A DNA stretch of 64,000 nucleotides from Helicoverpa zea. Its lineage: Eukaryota > Arthropoda > Insecta > Lepidoptera > Noctuidae. Under the pieces are notes generated by a model. The model did no database searches and was not told the origin of the DNA. It worked only from the letters and a program-made list of their open reading frames with translations. The position numbers were made by a program, and so were the translations under genes. Positions 37,629-48,904 of the stretch are shown here, piece after piece; positions within the stretch are counted from its first letter, which is position 1, and every line of letters starts with the position of its first letter. The stretch is from positions 8,928,001 to 8,992,000 of the forward strand of contig NC_061462.1 in NCBI RefSeq assembly GCF_022581195.2, in the 5' to 3' direction.

Positions 37629-40600
37629 ATGTGGAAGATTGCAACAGTGATAATCATTTGTGTGTGCATATCATATGCGGTAAGTTTCAACTTCGGAATA
37701 ATTGTTACTGTGCTAGTAGGTGATTTGATCATAGAAGACTTAAACTTAAATTGAGACATTCAAAGACGCCACAGAAGGTTCAAGTATACGAATATTTAAT
37801 AATTTTAAGATGGGAGCAGAGAATGACACAGAATCTATAACGGAGCCAGTGCCTGAAGCCGTCGAGTATGTACAGAAGTGTAACTGTCGTAAGTACTGAT
37901 TTATAATTATAATACTTTACTCATTTCATTAAGCTTCTAGGCAATGACAAATAACTTATATGAACATATATGAATTGCAGTGGTATACCTATTAATGGTA
38001 GTGGGCACCGGAGGCACGCTCTCATTTAATCGTGTCGTCACACATTTTTTATCTTTTTATGTAGGCACTCCCCCTGGATACAACCTTATATATTCCCTCA
38101 TATGTATGCTCGCCTTATGCACCAGTATGTACTCTCTTTTATCTAACCTCTATGTACTCCTTTTTTGAGAGCTAGATCCGCCCCTGATGAACTGATTGGG
38201 TCGGGACAATATGCCAAGCATGCTATCATAGTTCTCGGAGTTCCAGTAAAGTCTTAAATAATGGTCTTCGAATCAATACCTAGTTATAGTACAGGTAGTG
38301 AGAGATAGAGAAATATTCTGCTTAGTTAATGTTGGTAGGTTGTGGTGAACGCAACGAGGCTTCCCGGATCGTGGGCGGGGTGGAGACTGCAGTGAACGAG
38401 TTCCCCTGGGTGGCGCGTCTATCACTGCATAACAAGTTCTATTGTGGAGGTTCGCTCATCAATGACAGATTTGTGCTCACCGCCGCGCATTGTGTTACAT
38501 CGTAAGTAGATGGTTGATAACTTCTTTTCATCTTATGAAATACAATTTGTATAATCAATCAACTGCATTATCGATAAAAAAATAAGAAAGATCATTTGTA
38601 ATGAAAGAAACGATCCTACATTTTCTAATCTTGTCGTTGTGAAATTATCCTTAACTCCCTTTACGCTAACGCAACATAACAAGGGACATAATCGGTCTCA
38701 TTAGAAACACAAATAAATGGTAAGCTTAATATTCCAGGTTCATGTGGTTCATGATCAAAGTGACTCTTGGGGAGCACGACCGCTGCAACACGACTCATCC
38801 CCCGGTGATCCGTTACGTCATCAAGATGGTGGCTCATAACTTTAGCTTCTCTAACTTCAAGGATGATGTTGCTGTGCTGAGACTGCACAGGCCAGTGGTT
38901 ATTACTGATACCGTGAAACCAGTCTGCTTGCCGAAAAATGATGGTAGGTGACGCTAACACTCTTGACTTGCCGATTTTTTTCTGTATTTCTTTTCCCCAC
39001 AAGTCTCCAACATTATCCGTTACGCAGTGACTGAGTCACACGTTTATATCACGCTTTCGGCCTGTGAATTCTTTGTCTTTAATGGTGACTGACACGGTGT
39101 TTCTCCTCGAAGTGAACATCTAAAATGACCATGACATGTAACTAATATTTTTTCAGATGCAACATATGCTGGTGTGAATGCGATAGCAGCTGGTTGGGGC
39201 ACCGTGGGTGAGGGAAAGAACCACTCTTGCTTCCTGCAGGAAGTGGAACTCCCGATTCTTAGTAACGAGGCTTGCAAGAAGGCGAACTATACTCCGAGCA
39301 TGATTGGAGATGGTATGCTCTGCGCAGGAGACCCAAAAACAGGAATGAAGGATACTTGTCAGGTTATAAGATCAACTTAGCTTTATTCTTTAATGCCAAA
39401 ATAACGTAGATGATTTTTTGTTCTAAAGTCACAGTTGAGTGTAAGCATCTGCAACCACCAGATATCTATGGAGGGTGAAAATGTACACAATAATGTTCGA
39501 CAGGAAGCCGACCCCAACATAGTTGGGAAAAAGGCTCGTAAGATGATGATCCTTTTGTTTTTCAGGGTGATAGTGGGGGCCCTCTGTCAGCTGAGAGAAA
39601 TGACAAACGACATGAACAATTAGGTAAGTACGTAAAATGCACTTTATTTTATGATGTATTAGTTACCTTTTAGATTCCACAACATTTACTTACATTTCTA
39701 AGTTTACACCCTTGCTCGATAGATGGCGTTGTTACCTTCTGAATCGCGCTATGGTTTCGTTACACGAAATATTATAAGAGGTTAGCCTAACAGTAGTACA
39801 TACTGAACACCATTTTATGGTGAAGGAAAACATCTTAAGTATTTTTGAAGAATAGTCACATGGTGATCACACCTGTCTGACTTCATGAAGAATGATTAAC
39901 AGGATTTTATAAGTGAACGCACCGCACGTCATGTCGGAACAATTTTTAGAACTTATAATAAAATCGTTCCGAACCTGGGCGAGGTCTTCCTATAATTCAG
40001 TTTCTTTGCCAAGCCTCAATATTAAATAACTTTATAGTTTAAATTAGTTTAATAGTTTAAATAAAAAAACACTGTCCAAGTCCATTACAATACCTATCTA
40101 ACAAGTCCAAACTCGGCTATGATACGAAATTCCATCATAGAATGCCCATGCCTATCTTCCGGCTTCATCATCAGGTTAGTTCGACAGTTCCATATTATAG
40201 CTTATTGGCATTAAACCACACAAGCATTTGTCAATTTTCATGAAGTTACGACACTTTGATGATGGTTAAATTAGTTACTTTAGATTCCATTAGGTACAAA
40301 AGTTACTATTTTCTAAGTTTACACACTGGCTCGATAGATGGCGTTGTTACCCTCTGAATCGCGCTATGGTTTCGTTACATGCCATTTCTTAAGTTGATAC
40401 GTCTAACATCATTCTTCATCCGCCTATCGGGCGTAAATGAGAGTGAAGGAAAACATTTTAAGTATTTTTGATGAAAAGTCGCATGGTGTTTATGCACCCT
40501 GTCTGACTTCATAACAACAAAAAAACTGAAAACCAATACATACCCATACATACAAACCCAAAACATGTATATTGATGATTCGGGGAATAAAAATAATATA

Positions 40601-40995
40601 TTAGAAATTCACTCTGATTTTCATGTTTCGCCACTTTGTATTATTTTAAAAACCAGTCTGTTAATAATTAAGTAATTAGAATTATGAGTTATTTATTCCA
40701 TAAAATAGTGTGCTAGCATTTAATCACAATTGCCGCCTTTGTGTACCAGCCGACACACTTTTTCGTAATGGCAGAATTCCACACTATTCATATGCAGTAT
40801 ATAATTAATTCAACATTTATGGGTTTATGATTTGCTTAAAGTCAGTAAGTAATATGGTGTTTTTTTATTTCAGGTGTGGTGTCATGGGGCATAGGCTGTG
40901 GTCGGCCAGGCTATCCCGGTGTTTACACCAGGGTGACCAAGTATCTTGACTGGATACGGAAGTTTGCTAACACTGGATGCTTTTGTGCTGCCTAA
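37629..40995 (+). CDS. Trypsin-like secreted serine protease 4 (seven exons)
   Basis: Predicted secreted S1 serine endopeptidase zymogen of 294 aa. Exons: 37629-37679, 37810-37888, 38339-38501, 38738-38943, 39157-39362, 39566-39623, 40874-40995; phases match genes 2 and 3. Signal peptide 1-17 (MWKIATVIIICVCISYA). The light chain 18-44 is short and acidic and ends in KCNCRCGERNE. Activation is at R53|IVGG. The triad is H94, D141 (FKDDVAVLRL, with Asp-Asp where the paralogues have Asn-Asp) and S238 (GDSGGP). D232 predicts Lys/Arg specificity. The tail is GCFCAA. The donor after exon 5 is GTTATA, weaker than the others. Intron 5 carries a SINE tail and intron 6 a local duplication. Polyadenylation signal AATAAA at 41046. 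This is the most compact member of the array. Confidence 0.9.
39502..39547 (+). mobile_element. SINE tail in intron 5 of protease 4
   Basis: GAAGCCGACCCCAACATAGT and GGGAAAAAGGCTCG followed by GATGATGAT, the 3' end of the SINE family at 21987. It lies less than 20 bases before the acceptor of exon 6. Confidence 0.8.
39655..40527. repeat. Local duplication inside intron 6 of protease 4
   Basis: Two related blocks, about 39655-39890 and 40275-40515. Both hold CTCGATAGATGGCGTTGTTA, GAATCGCGCTATGGTTTCGT, GTGAAGGAAAACAT and CTGTCTGACTTCAT in the same order. The spacer between is unrelated. Confidence 0.8.
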
Positions 40996-41045
40996 ACAAG
41001 ATAGTATATTTGCCAGAACGAATATGTTTTGAGGATTTTTTATTT

Positions 41046-41051
41046 AATAAA
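41046..41051 (+). terminator. Polyadenylation signal of protease 4
   Basis: AATAAA 51 bases after the stop codon of protease 4. Confidence 0.6.
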
Positions 41052-41328
41052 TATTTATATTTTGGTACAGTTTTTATACAAATATGCAGGCTGTCCAATA
41101 TTTTTTTCGTATCCTACATACTACATTAGGTACATTACATTATTGAAATCGTAAACTTCATGTAAAATTTTAAGTTAATATTTATGATTTTGATACCGTA
41201 AAGTAAAAATTGAAATTTAAAAAATTAAAAATACTTATTTTACTCAACCTTTAAAAATCTTTTTTCAAGGAGGAAGTTGAGATAATTATTTTTATTATTT
41301 TTGGTGGGTTATTATAATAATACAATAC

Positions 41329-42035
41329 GCCCCGCAGGACATCTGAGGCGGATGACGGGGAGTAGCGACCCCGCGGGGCTATATATCCGAGTGCTCCAGG
41401 GAGAGTATACTGTCCTCCATCTCCGGCCTGCCGGAGTGAAGCATGACGGGGGATAGGTCTCCCGCCTCTTGGCTTGCCTTCATCGGCCGGTCAGAGTGGA
41501 GTCGCTAGAGTAGGGCTAGCAGCCCGCTCGGAGGGTAGGTGCCTCGTGGTAAGTGGCGAGTGGGCCGGTGATGCTGGACCCACAGGGAGCGCGTGATCTG
41601 CGTTTAAAGTCCGCCGAGGTATCCTCACCCTTCAGCCCCTCATGTACCTGTTGCCCCCTTGTTGCTATTCAGTGACTGATTCCCGGGGGCCCAGTAAGTG
41701 AGGTGGCGAGTCTCCACCTGCCATTTTTACATGTATTTAATACATTGTCATCGGCAGGTGCCATAGTTCCCGTAGTTTCCCCATTCCTAGTCCATTAGCA
41801 TCCCATCACAATAGCCCAAGTAGTTTTCATCCACAGTTAGCAATAGTTTAGCACAGAACCGGGGATTGTCCTTGGGTACATTTATATAGTGTATACAAGG
41901 ATAATCGTCGGTTTTGTGTCACCATTTCATTAAAGTTGTCTCAAAAGGGATTCAGCGTGTTGGCTTCGGCCCCACGTTCGCCTTCCAAAAGTCCGTGACT
42001 CTGTAGTCCCGAGTGCATGGCAGAGCAATACAAAT
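41329..42035. repeat. Dispersed repeat family C, copy 1
   Basis: About 700 GC-rich bases starting GCCCCGCAGGACATCTGAGG and ending near GCAGAGCAATACAAATAAT. Near-identical to 50402-51111. A short A-rich end suggests a retroposed LINE or SINE 3' part; no protein was recognised. It lies in the 3' flank between protease 4 and desaturase A. Confidence 0.85.
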
Positions 42036-42217
42036 AATTATGTCATAAACTCCAGTTCATCAACATCCACATTTTGTAAGTCACTGAACTTGGTTGAATT
42101 TCGATTGAGTGCATTATGCTCTTCATTTCAATAACAGCGTAATTAAGTTAATTATAAAAGATTTTAAAGGAAAAAAAATATCATAAAGAAACAACCACTT
42201 ATGAAGATTAAGGTATA

Positions 42218-42223
42218 TTTATT
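42218..42223 (-). terminator. Polyadenylation signal of desaturase A
   Basis: AATAAA on the minus strand, about 270 bases downstream of the stop codon at 42495. It is the nearest canonical hexamer noted in the 3' flank. Confidence 0.55.
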
Positions 42224-42494
42224 GAGATTAATTTCTTTACACACATCTATCATTCGGCATAACTACATTAATAAAAGCGAATTCTGTCCTATTATCTAAT
42301 CTTAGAAACTAAACTTAAGCTCCGAAAGACATATGTAATCTCCTGTCCTTCTGAGCTGATTCTTCAGCATAAAGAAAATATAAAGAAAACTTCTGAGACG
42401 AAGTCAACAGTTGTTTTCTAAAATCACTTCATCTAATACTCTATTGACTAAGGAAAACACGAATTGTGCAATACGATTCAATTACTCTAACAGT

Positions 42495-44186
42495 TTAACC
42501 ACGTCTAGAGTTTTCTTTTGTGACATTAAGGTTAAGAACGTCTTTCTCATGGAAGAGCGGCAGTCCCTCAGGTTTGAGCACGGCGCTCGGCGGCTGAAGC
42601 GTGGTGGTGTAAGTGGGGTTGAGCGGGTGTAGCGGCCCCCATGCCGTCACCGCCTTGCGTGTCTCTTCGTCACCCAGCCTGTAGTGACTGCCGTCACCTA
42701 TTCTTATGATTCTGTTGTCCACCTGTAGATGATACAAATAAGAGATGAAGTACATGATGCGTATTCCAATAACTTTTTCACTGGGTGTTTTTAATAAAGC
42801 GTCAGGTTCCATAAAGAAGTAAAGCGACAAAAAAAACATTACTCAATTTAAAATCAAAACACAATAATTATTGATGTATGTGCAAATACAGCTTACCACT
42901 TCAGGTGATGCAGTTTTCAAATCGTATGCTAAGCCGATCTTTTCAAAAAACCGTATGATACTCGCCGACTGGTTGAAATGCATCGTCAGTTCGGCGGCTT
43001 TATAGTCCCAGGGGAAAGCGTGGTGGTAGTTGTGCCATCCTTCCCCTAGACTTATCATCGATACAAACCACGATTCGACAGGCTGCAAAGTTCTGTAAAT
43101 TATAAAAAAAAACACATTCAGTATTTTGTCATTCGACAGTACCTAATGAGATAAAATGATAAAAGCAAAGTTATACTAACTGGTCGTAAGGCCTTGTCCC
43201 ATACAGGTGAGCGAAACTGTTAACAGTCCAGGTTCCATTCAGTTGTAAAATGTATCGAGAAAAATAACAGAGTAATATCGCTTCAAATAGGGGTTCCCCG
43301 AAGTAATACACTGGAACCGCCACAGGCAATAAAAAGGCAAATATAAAGTAGAGGTAATAATAGTATCTGAAAAATAAACAATTGTTACACATTATAGATA
43401 GACCGTTGAATGAATCAATAGGAATGAAAATTGTAAGTGAAAAAAATAATTTACTTTTTCTGAAACATGACCATCCAGTCGGCCTGTAAATCACTCATGT
43501 CGATTCTTCTGCCGAGCTCGATGACGTAGGGATGTTTCTTGTGCATGAGCCAGCCAATATGACAGAAGAAGAAGCCGCGCTTGGAGTTGTGCGGGTCTCC
43601 GTCAGTATCCGCGTAGCGGTGATGCAGTCGGTGATCACGACACCATATGAACATCGAATTCTGATGATAACAAAATCAAACATGAATATCAATTTGGCGT
43701 ACAAGTCTTATGCATCAAGATCAGATAATATTTACCTGTCCAGCCATGGTCTGTGCAATAAGTAATACAGCCCTTAGAAATGGAGTTGCTTTAAAAGATT
43801 TATGAGTGTAATAACGGTGTGCTCCAATTGTGACTCCTTCCGTAGCTGTATAAGCCATAATAATAGCTGAAAACATTGAAAGACTCGATTACATAATTAT
43901 TCCTAAATTGCCAATAAAAAGTTATTATCAAGGATATTTACTTACTCCATAGTATAGTCCGCCATTGAAAAAAGCCTGTAAAGGCAAGGATAACACCCCA
44001 AAGTGCAAGAAGATGCATTATCAGAAAACCGATGGCATTTTTCCAAACAATTGTATGTTTGTACGAGTAATCTGTTCCTATTACTTTAGGTATATGAAAC
44101 TCCCTTGAGTTTTCAGTCTTACTGAAGCCTTTAAAGTCTTTGGCTTTCCTGGTAGGAGTTTTGGTCTCCATATTTGCTGCAGTCAT
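42495..44186 (-). CDS. Acyl-CoA desaturase A (six coding exons)
   Basis: Predicted ER-membrane fatty acyl-CoA desaturase of 395 aa. It would use a di-iron centre, O2 and cytochrome b5 to put a double bond into an acyl chain. Exons in transcript order: 43946-44186, 43736-43866, 43455-43660, 43181-43366, 42897-43092, 42495-42722; all phases fit. Histidine boxes are HRYYTH (97-102), HRLHH (134-138) and HNYHH (275-279). Hydrophobic segments lie at about 50-72, 79-95, 196-214 and 221-234. The four residues used to group moth desaturases, after RPYD, read QPVE (258-261). The C-terminus runs about 25 residues beyond the proline-rich end of C. The start at 44186 was chosen; an ATG at 44171 is possible, and the frame is open upstream to 44291, where an acceptor-like site hints at a 5' UTR intron. 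It could be delta-9, delta-11 or another specificity. Confidence 0.9.
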
Positions 44187-44291
44187 TTTAGGTTCACTCG
44201 AGCTCTCTAATCTAATACTGATAAAACATGTAAAGAATCGACCCTTATAAGAGAACAGATAAAACAATAACAATGATGCTTGAGCAACCAA

Positions 44292-45379
44292 ATGTCTTTG
44301 TATGCAAAATCAAATTAACATTTCTAGGGTTCTATGATGGAATAGTGAATAACGAATTAATTCGGTCTTTGTTATTTTCAGAAGCATTTTATTCCTTTGG
44401 AACATTATGCATGTTAAGCTTCGGTCCGTCCGTGGATGGTTGACCATCCTATCATGATGAGTTCTTCGGTGTCTCTCAAGGCGATATACTGGTATCAACA
44501 GACAAAAAATAAAAGGTAGAAAGTCTGACAACCAGTCTTACTTAGGGGCATCGGGTTGCCCGGGTTAGTTGAGGAGGTCAGACAGGCTGTCGTTTAATGT
44601 AAGACACTGGTACGAGAGATGGACAGACAGACAGAGTTATTAATATACATAGGAAGGATAATAATGAACGTATTATTGACAAGTTGTATTTTTCTTTATT
44701 GTGTTTTTAGTTTAAAAAATACAATAATAAGTATAACGAACAAGTTTACAAACTTAAGTAACAACTAGCTGTTGCCCGCAACTTCGTCTGCGTGGGCAAT
44801 ATAGAATAGTCAAAATACTACTTATCCCGTAGGTGCATTCTTTCACGTGACAGTATAATTAGGATTAGCACTTAGCAGTCGCATAGATTCATTGATCAAG
44901 GTTGTGTTGTGGATGTGACCATTTATCTAAACAAAAGAAGTAAAGTTTGTGACGTTGTGAATATCTCTGGATCTAGTCAGCCAATTTGGAAAATTATTAC
45001 GTATGGTGCGTAAGTAATTTTCACAGGAAACGGCTAATCTATGTCTACATGCTTTGAGTCTGACAAAGCTGTCATTTGTACATTTTCTGCAGCTGCTGCG
45101 ACTAATCAGAAGCCAGAAAGTCTGTCAGTCTTACCATGGATATCGTCTTGTGTAGTTGACTGGATTGAAGATAGGTAGATAGGTAGTCGCTCCAAGCAAA
45201 ATATTGGTACTCAAACAGATTCGGTGACTGGAAGCCAACACCAACATAGTTGGGGAATAGCTGGATGGATGATAAAATGAGTCATCATCATCAGCAGGCG
45301 CATAGGGTAGGATAGTTTCACTACTGGGGAGAAACACTTGTATGACGGGGATTTTCTGTGCACTTACTCACTATGGTAA
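44292..45379. other. Start of the desaturase A-B spacer
   Basis: Upstream of A. SINE-derived stretches lie at about 44522-44625 (GTCTGACAACCAGTCTTACT, GAGGAGGTCAGACAGG) and about 45150-45275 (GACTGGAAGCCAACACCAAC). The remainder shows no gene or repeat that could be named. Confidence 0.5.
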
Positions 45380-45727
45380 GGCTGACCCCACATTAGGCGA
45401 GCGTGATCCTCGGGCGTGTGAGTAGCGCGGGCGTCGCGAGCGCGCTGCGTGAACGTCGCGTTTTGCTGCCCTGCGGCATGTGTGAAGAGTGCAAGCGATG
45501 CGCTCGCGGCGCTCGAGTTGCGTTCTTACCCCTTCGCCCGCTATCCCCGCCGCCCGCTAAACGCCTTAGCAGTTAAACGTTAAGGAGAGCGGCGCGTGCG
45601 CGCCGCGAGCGCGCTGCAAATGCCGCAGGGCAGCAAAACGCGACGCTCACGCAACGCGCTCGCGACGCACGCGCGGCGCCCGCGCTACTCACACGCCCGA
45701 GGATCGCGCACGCCTAATGTGGTGGCC
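45380..45727. mobile_element. GC-rich foldback MITE with TAA target site
   Basis: Arms of about 110 bases (from GGCTGACCCCACATTAGGCG on the left, inverse ending CCTAATGTGGTGGCC on the right) both contain GATCCTCGGGCGTGTGAGTA and TTTTGCTGCCCTGC. TAA flanks at 45377-45379 and 45728-45730. GC content is far above the surroundings. TWA duplications fit PIF/Harbinger. Confidence 0.85.
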
Positions 45728-45760
45728 TAAGCCGGGACTCCACCGAAATGTTTGCATTAG

Positions 45761-45845
45761 TTCATCATCATCATCATCATCATCATCAGCCTATCGCAGT
45801 CCACTGCTGGACATAGGCCTCTCCAAGTGCACGCCACTGAGATCG
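45761..45845 (-). mobile_element. RTE-type LINE 3' end with (CAT)n run
   Basis: (CAT)n followed by CAGCCTATCGCAGTCCACTG and CTGGACATAGGCCTCTCCAA, a 3' end widely seen in Lepidoptera. Only the last 80 or so bases are present. Confidence 0.7.
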
Positions 45846-47145
45846 ATTTAGTTCATTATAGCATTAGTTCACGAATAGGCAAAATGTACGTATCTGTGCG
45901 AGTCCACTTCATGTGTTCGTACTTGAAACCTGCAGTTTTGCCAAGATTTTCAAAATGTACGCTCGCAATTTGCCATTTCTTGGTGGAGCCAGCAAATCAA
46001 AAGAAACATAAGTGTTGTATACTGTGCGTCACTACCGCACACCGGGAAAATTTCGCTATTGCGGAGGACGTTTATATACCATATTTTGTGTCACACGTAA
46101 ACAGGACGACAGTAAGTATCCACCGAAACACTTTCAAAGATCTGATGAACAAACAAATCAGACCTGACTTGGTCACCTGGGGCCAATCAGAGCTCTATGA
46201 AGCGATCATACGCTTTGGCTCCTACTGTTATTGTGGTTTCTGAAAATTTAATCACCTCATTCAACGATGAATGTAATTCTGATGGTACTATTAAGAACAC
46301 TTGCTTAGCGCAGAAGCTGACGTTAGCAGGTCAACTCTTTTGACTTCTCGAATAGTTATAGTACCATTGGTTTTTGTGCAATGCACACCTGCAATGCATT
46401 CTGGATTAGGATAGGATATAGGTGGATAGGATTTGCAACAGAGAACAATTCTGTCTTTGTGATTAAATGACATCAAACGTAGTTTTATATAAAAGGTGTT
46501 TTTTTAGACTTGGCTCGGGCCTTACTGAGACTGTTCGTAATCGTGAACAGTGTATTTGCGATCAGAAGTTGAAAGTAAACATGTCTCTGGTATGCGGCGC
46601 GTAATTTGTACGTTTTCAGACGCATAAAGCATTTTACGTGTGTATGGTATTAAATCGAGAAAGCTCCCATTTCTTATCTGCACTTTGTATCTGGGCTTGT
46701 TTTTAAAGCTACAGAATCCTTCATTACCTACCTCACGCTTAGCAGCGCTTGCGAGAGATAGATCCTCATTTCTTCTAGGATTAAGTTTACATATTTTGCA
46801 TCAGAAAAAATAATTAAGGTCTACATAATACTACTCACCCAAAGTAATTTGTTTTAAGGCCACCAAATTAGTGGAAGATAAGCTAAACTATGTTTATGAA
46901 AAAATCCTGATATGAACTCCATCTGTAACTTTAAATGATAATTAATTGTTCCACTAAAGTCATCATTTTTGACATAATGTTCAAAAAATAATTTAGATGG
47001 CACCGTTTTAAATTTGGCCGAGAACTATTAATTTTCCTTTCATCAAGGTAATCATTATAGTTGAATTTTGATGTGGCACGGCAAACTGACAAACACTATT
47101 GAAATGTCTATCGAAAAATTAGACTTCGTGTTAAAATATGGTGAA
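45846..47145. other. Unassigned part of the A-B spacer
   Basis: About 1.3 kb. An open frame of 138 codons at 45827-46243 begins inside the LINE tail and matches no family recognised by eye. No RNA gene or repeat boundary seen. Confidence 0.45.
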
Positions 47146-47148
47146 TTA

Positions 47149-47569
47149 GGCGATTATCACACTGCCCCGCATGATGCAGCGTAGTGCGTGGATGCGTTTT
47201 TTTTCGTTGTATGGAAATATCTCCGTTTGTATGGAAAACACGCATAGTCCAACACACTGAAAATGCATCCACGCGCGTTCATGCGGATCACGCACATACA
47301 TGCGGAGAAACACGCACCCCCGCGCGTAGGTGCGGGGCGAGACGCAAGGTATGACACACTGAATCCCGCAATGCCGCGCGTGATTTTGAATGGGCGTGAC
47401 GTGTATATTTGAAAATGGAACTCGCTGTGCGTGAATTTACAAAACGCACCTACGCGCGTGAATGCGTGAAAAACCCGCACGATGATGCAGATCTGCACTC
47501 CCGCAGGAACGCGCGTAGGTGCGTCGACACGCAAGATGCAGCGTGATGCGGGGCAGTGTGAAGAGCACC
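47149..47569. mobile_element. GC-rich MITE family D, copy 1 (421 bases)
   Basis: Ends GGCGATTATCACACTGCCCC and an inverse GGGGCAGTGTGAAGAGCACC, flanked by TTA at 47146-47148 and 47570-47572. Nearly identical, in opposite direction, to 61401-61821. The long open frames inside are by-products of the composition. Confidence 0.88.
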
Positions 47570-48008
47570 TTACGGAAAATACACAACTCCATCTGTTGAA
47601 ATAATAATCCTCTATAAAGAATGTATGGTTATATTGTCATTTACCACCTCGCTCCTTTGACAAATTGATGATGTATTTTATTTACCACAGATGGAGCTAC
47701 TTTAACCTTGGCTAAACAAAATTTTCATATTTTTTTTTCTTCCGCTGTTACTTATAAAGGTGTGATTTTCTGTGTAAAGATTAATAATAGGCCGATCAAC
47801 TAATATAAGTACAACATTCAAATGTACAGTTTTGACAAATAGATTGCGTGTCGTAATATTTTACATCTTGAATTCACAAAATTAATCATATCTTTTGATA
47901 GAGTGAATCGATTTCGATGAAACAAAAACTAAGTAATACCCCAAGTTACGTAGAGTTTTTGTATATAAGCATTGTCTGCATTTAATTCGTAGATTTTACG
48001 TGAATCGC

Positions 48009-48068
48009 GAACAAACAAACAGATAAACAGACAAACAGACAAACAGACAAACAGACAAACAGACAAAA
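48009..48068. repeat. ACAG-ACAA tandem microsatellite
   Basis: About seven units of the 8-base ACAGACAA repeat, starting with imperfect ACAAACAA and ending before ATGACAAAAATGA. Confidence 0.85.
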
Positions 48069-48904
48069 ATGACAAAAATGATGGAAATGGGTTCTGTTAG
48101 TTATCCTTTAACATGCTGGCTATTTTTTTTGTCAATTTCTTCAATGTACAAAAATTACTTTTCTACAGATTTATTATATGTATAGATTAGTTTTACCTGA
48201 CATATTTTTCTTTATTCAGGTGACGTTAGGTGTGAAACATTTGAGCACGAGTTTGACCCAAACTTGAACTTGATCAGTGGTTGTTCTATTGTTATTAATT
48301 GAACAAGAGTTGGTACATAGATGTTATTCAGATCTCTTTGATTAATGATTGTGTGTACTCGTAATATCAGCTGTTGTTTTGTGTTTATCTAGTACAAGTT
48401 TAATTTCAATCGTTCTCTTCTGCTTACGGTGAACTTAATAGTTCTTTGTGTCAGTACCGTTTTCTAGAAAAACAGGTAAGGAACCAATGATCATAAAACT
48501 TATTCAAGACCTATATCTTAGCAATTGATTTACATATTTAGATAAAATAGTTATACAAGAGATAAGAATTCTGTTTTGCAATAAACTGTGGAGAAACTCA
48601 TACATATTTTCCAAGTTTCAAACATATACATAAAATTTCGAATTTAAAGGCATCATAAAGATTTTTGACTAGACATAGGGTTAATATCTCCACTCCATAA
48701 TTTTATAGAAAGTTGCTAGATTTTAAGGTTTGCGCTCGACCTCGGGTGGTTTGAGCGTGGAGTTGTAAGTGGGGTTGAGCGGGTGTAGCGGCCCCCACGC
48801 CGTCACCGCCTTGCGTGTCTCTTCGTCACCCAGCAAGTAGTGACTGCCGTCACCTGTCCTCACTATTCGATTAGCTACCTGTAAGTGAACATTATGTTTA
48901 CTTT

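Noticed and set aside
45827..46243. 138-codon frame between desaturases A and B
   Set aside because: Starts inside a LINE tail; no recognisable domain, no splice or codon evidence.
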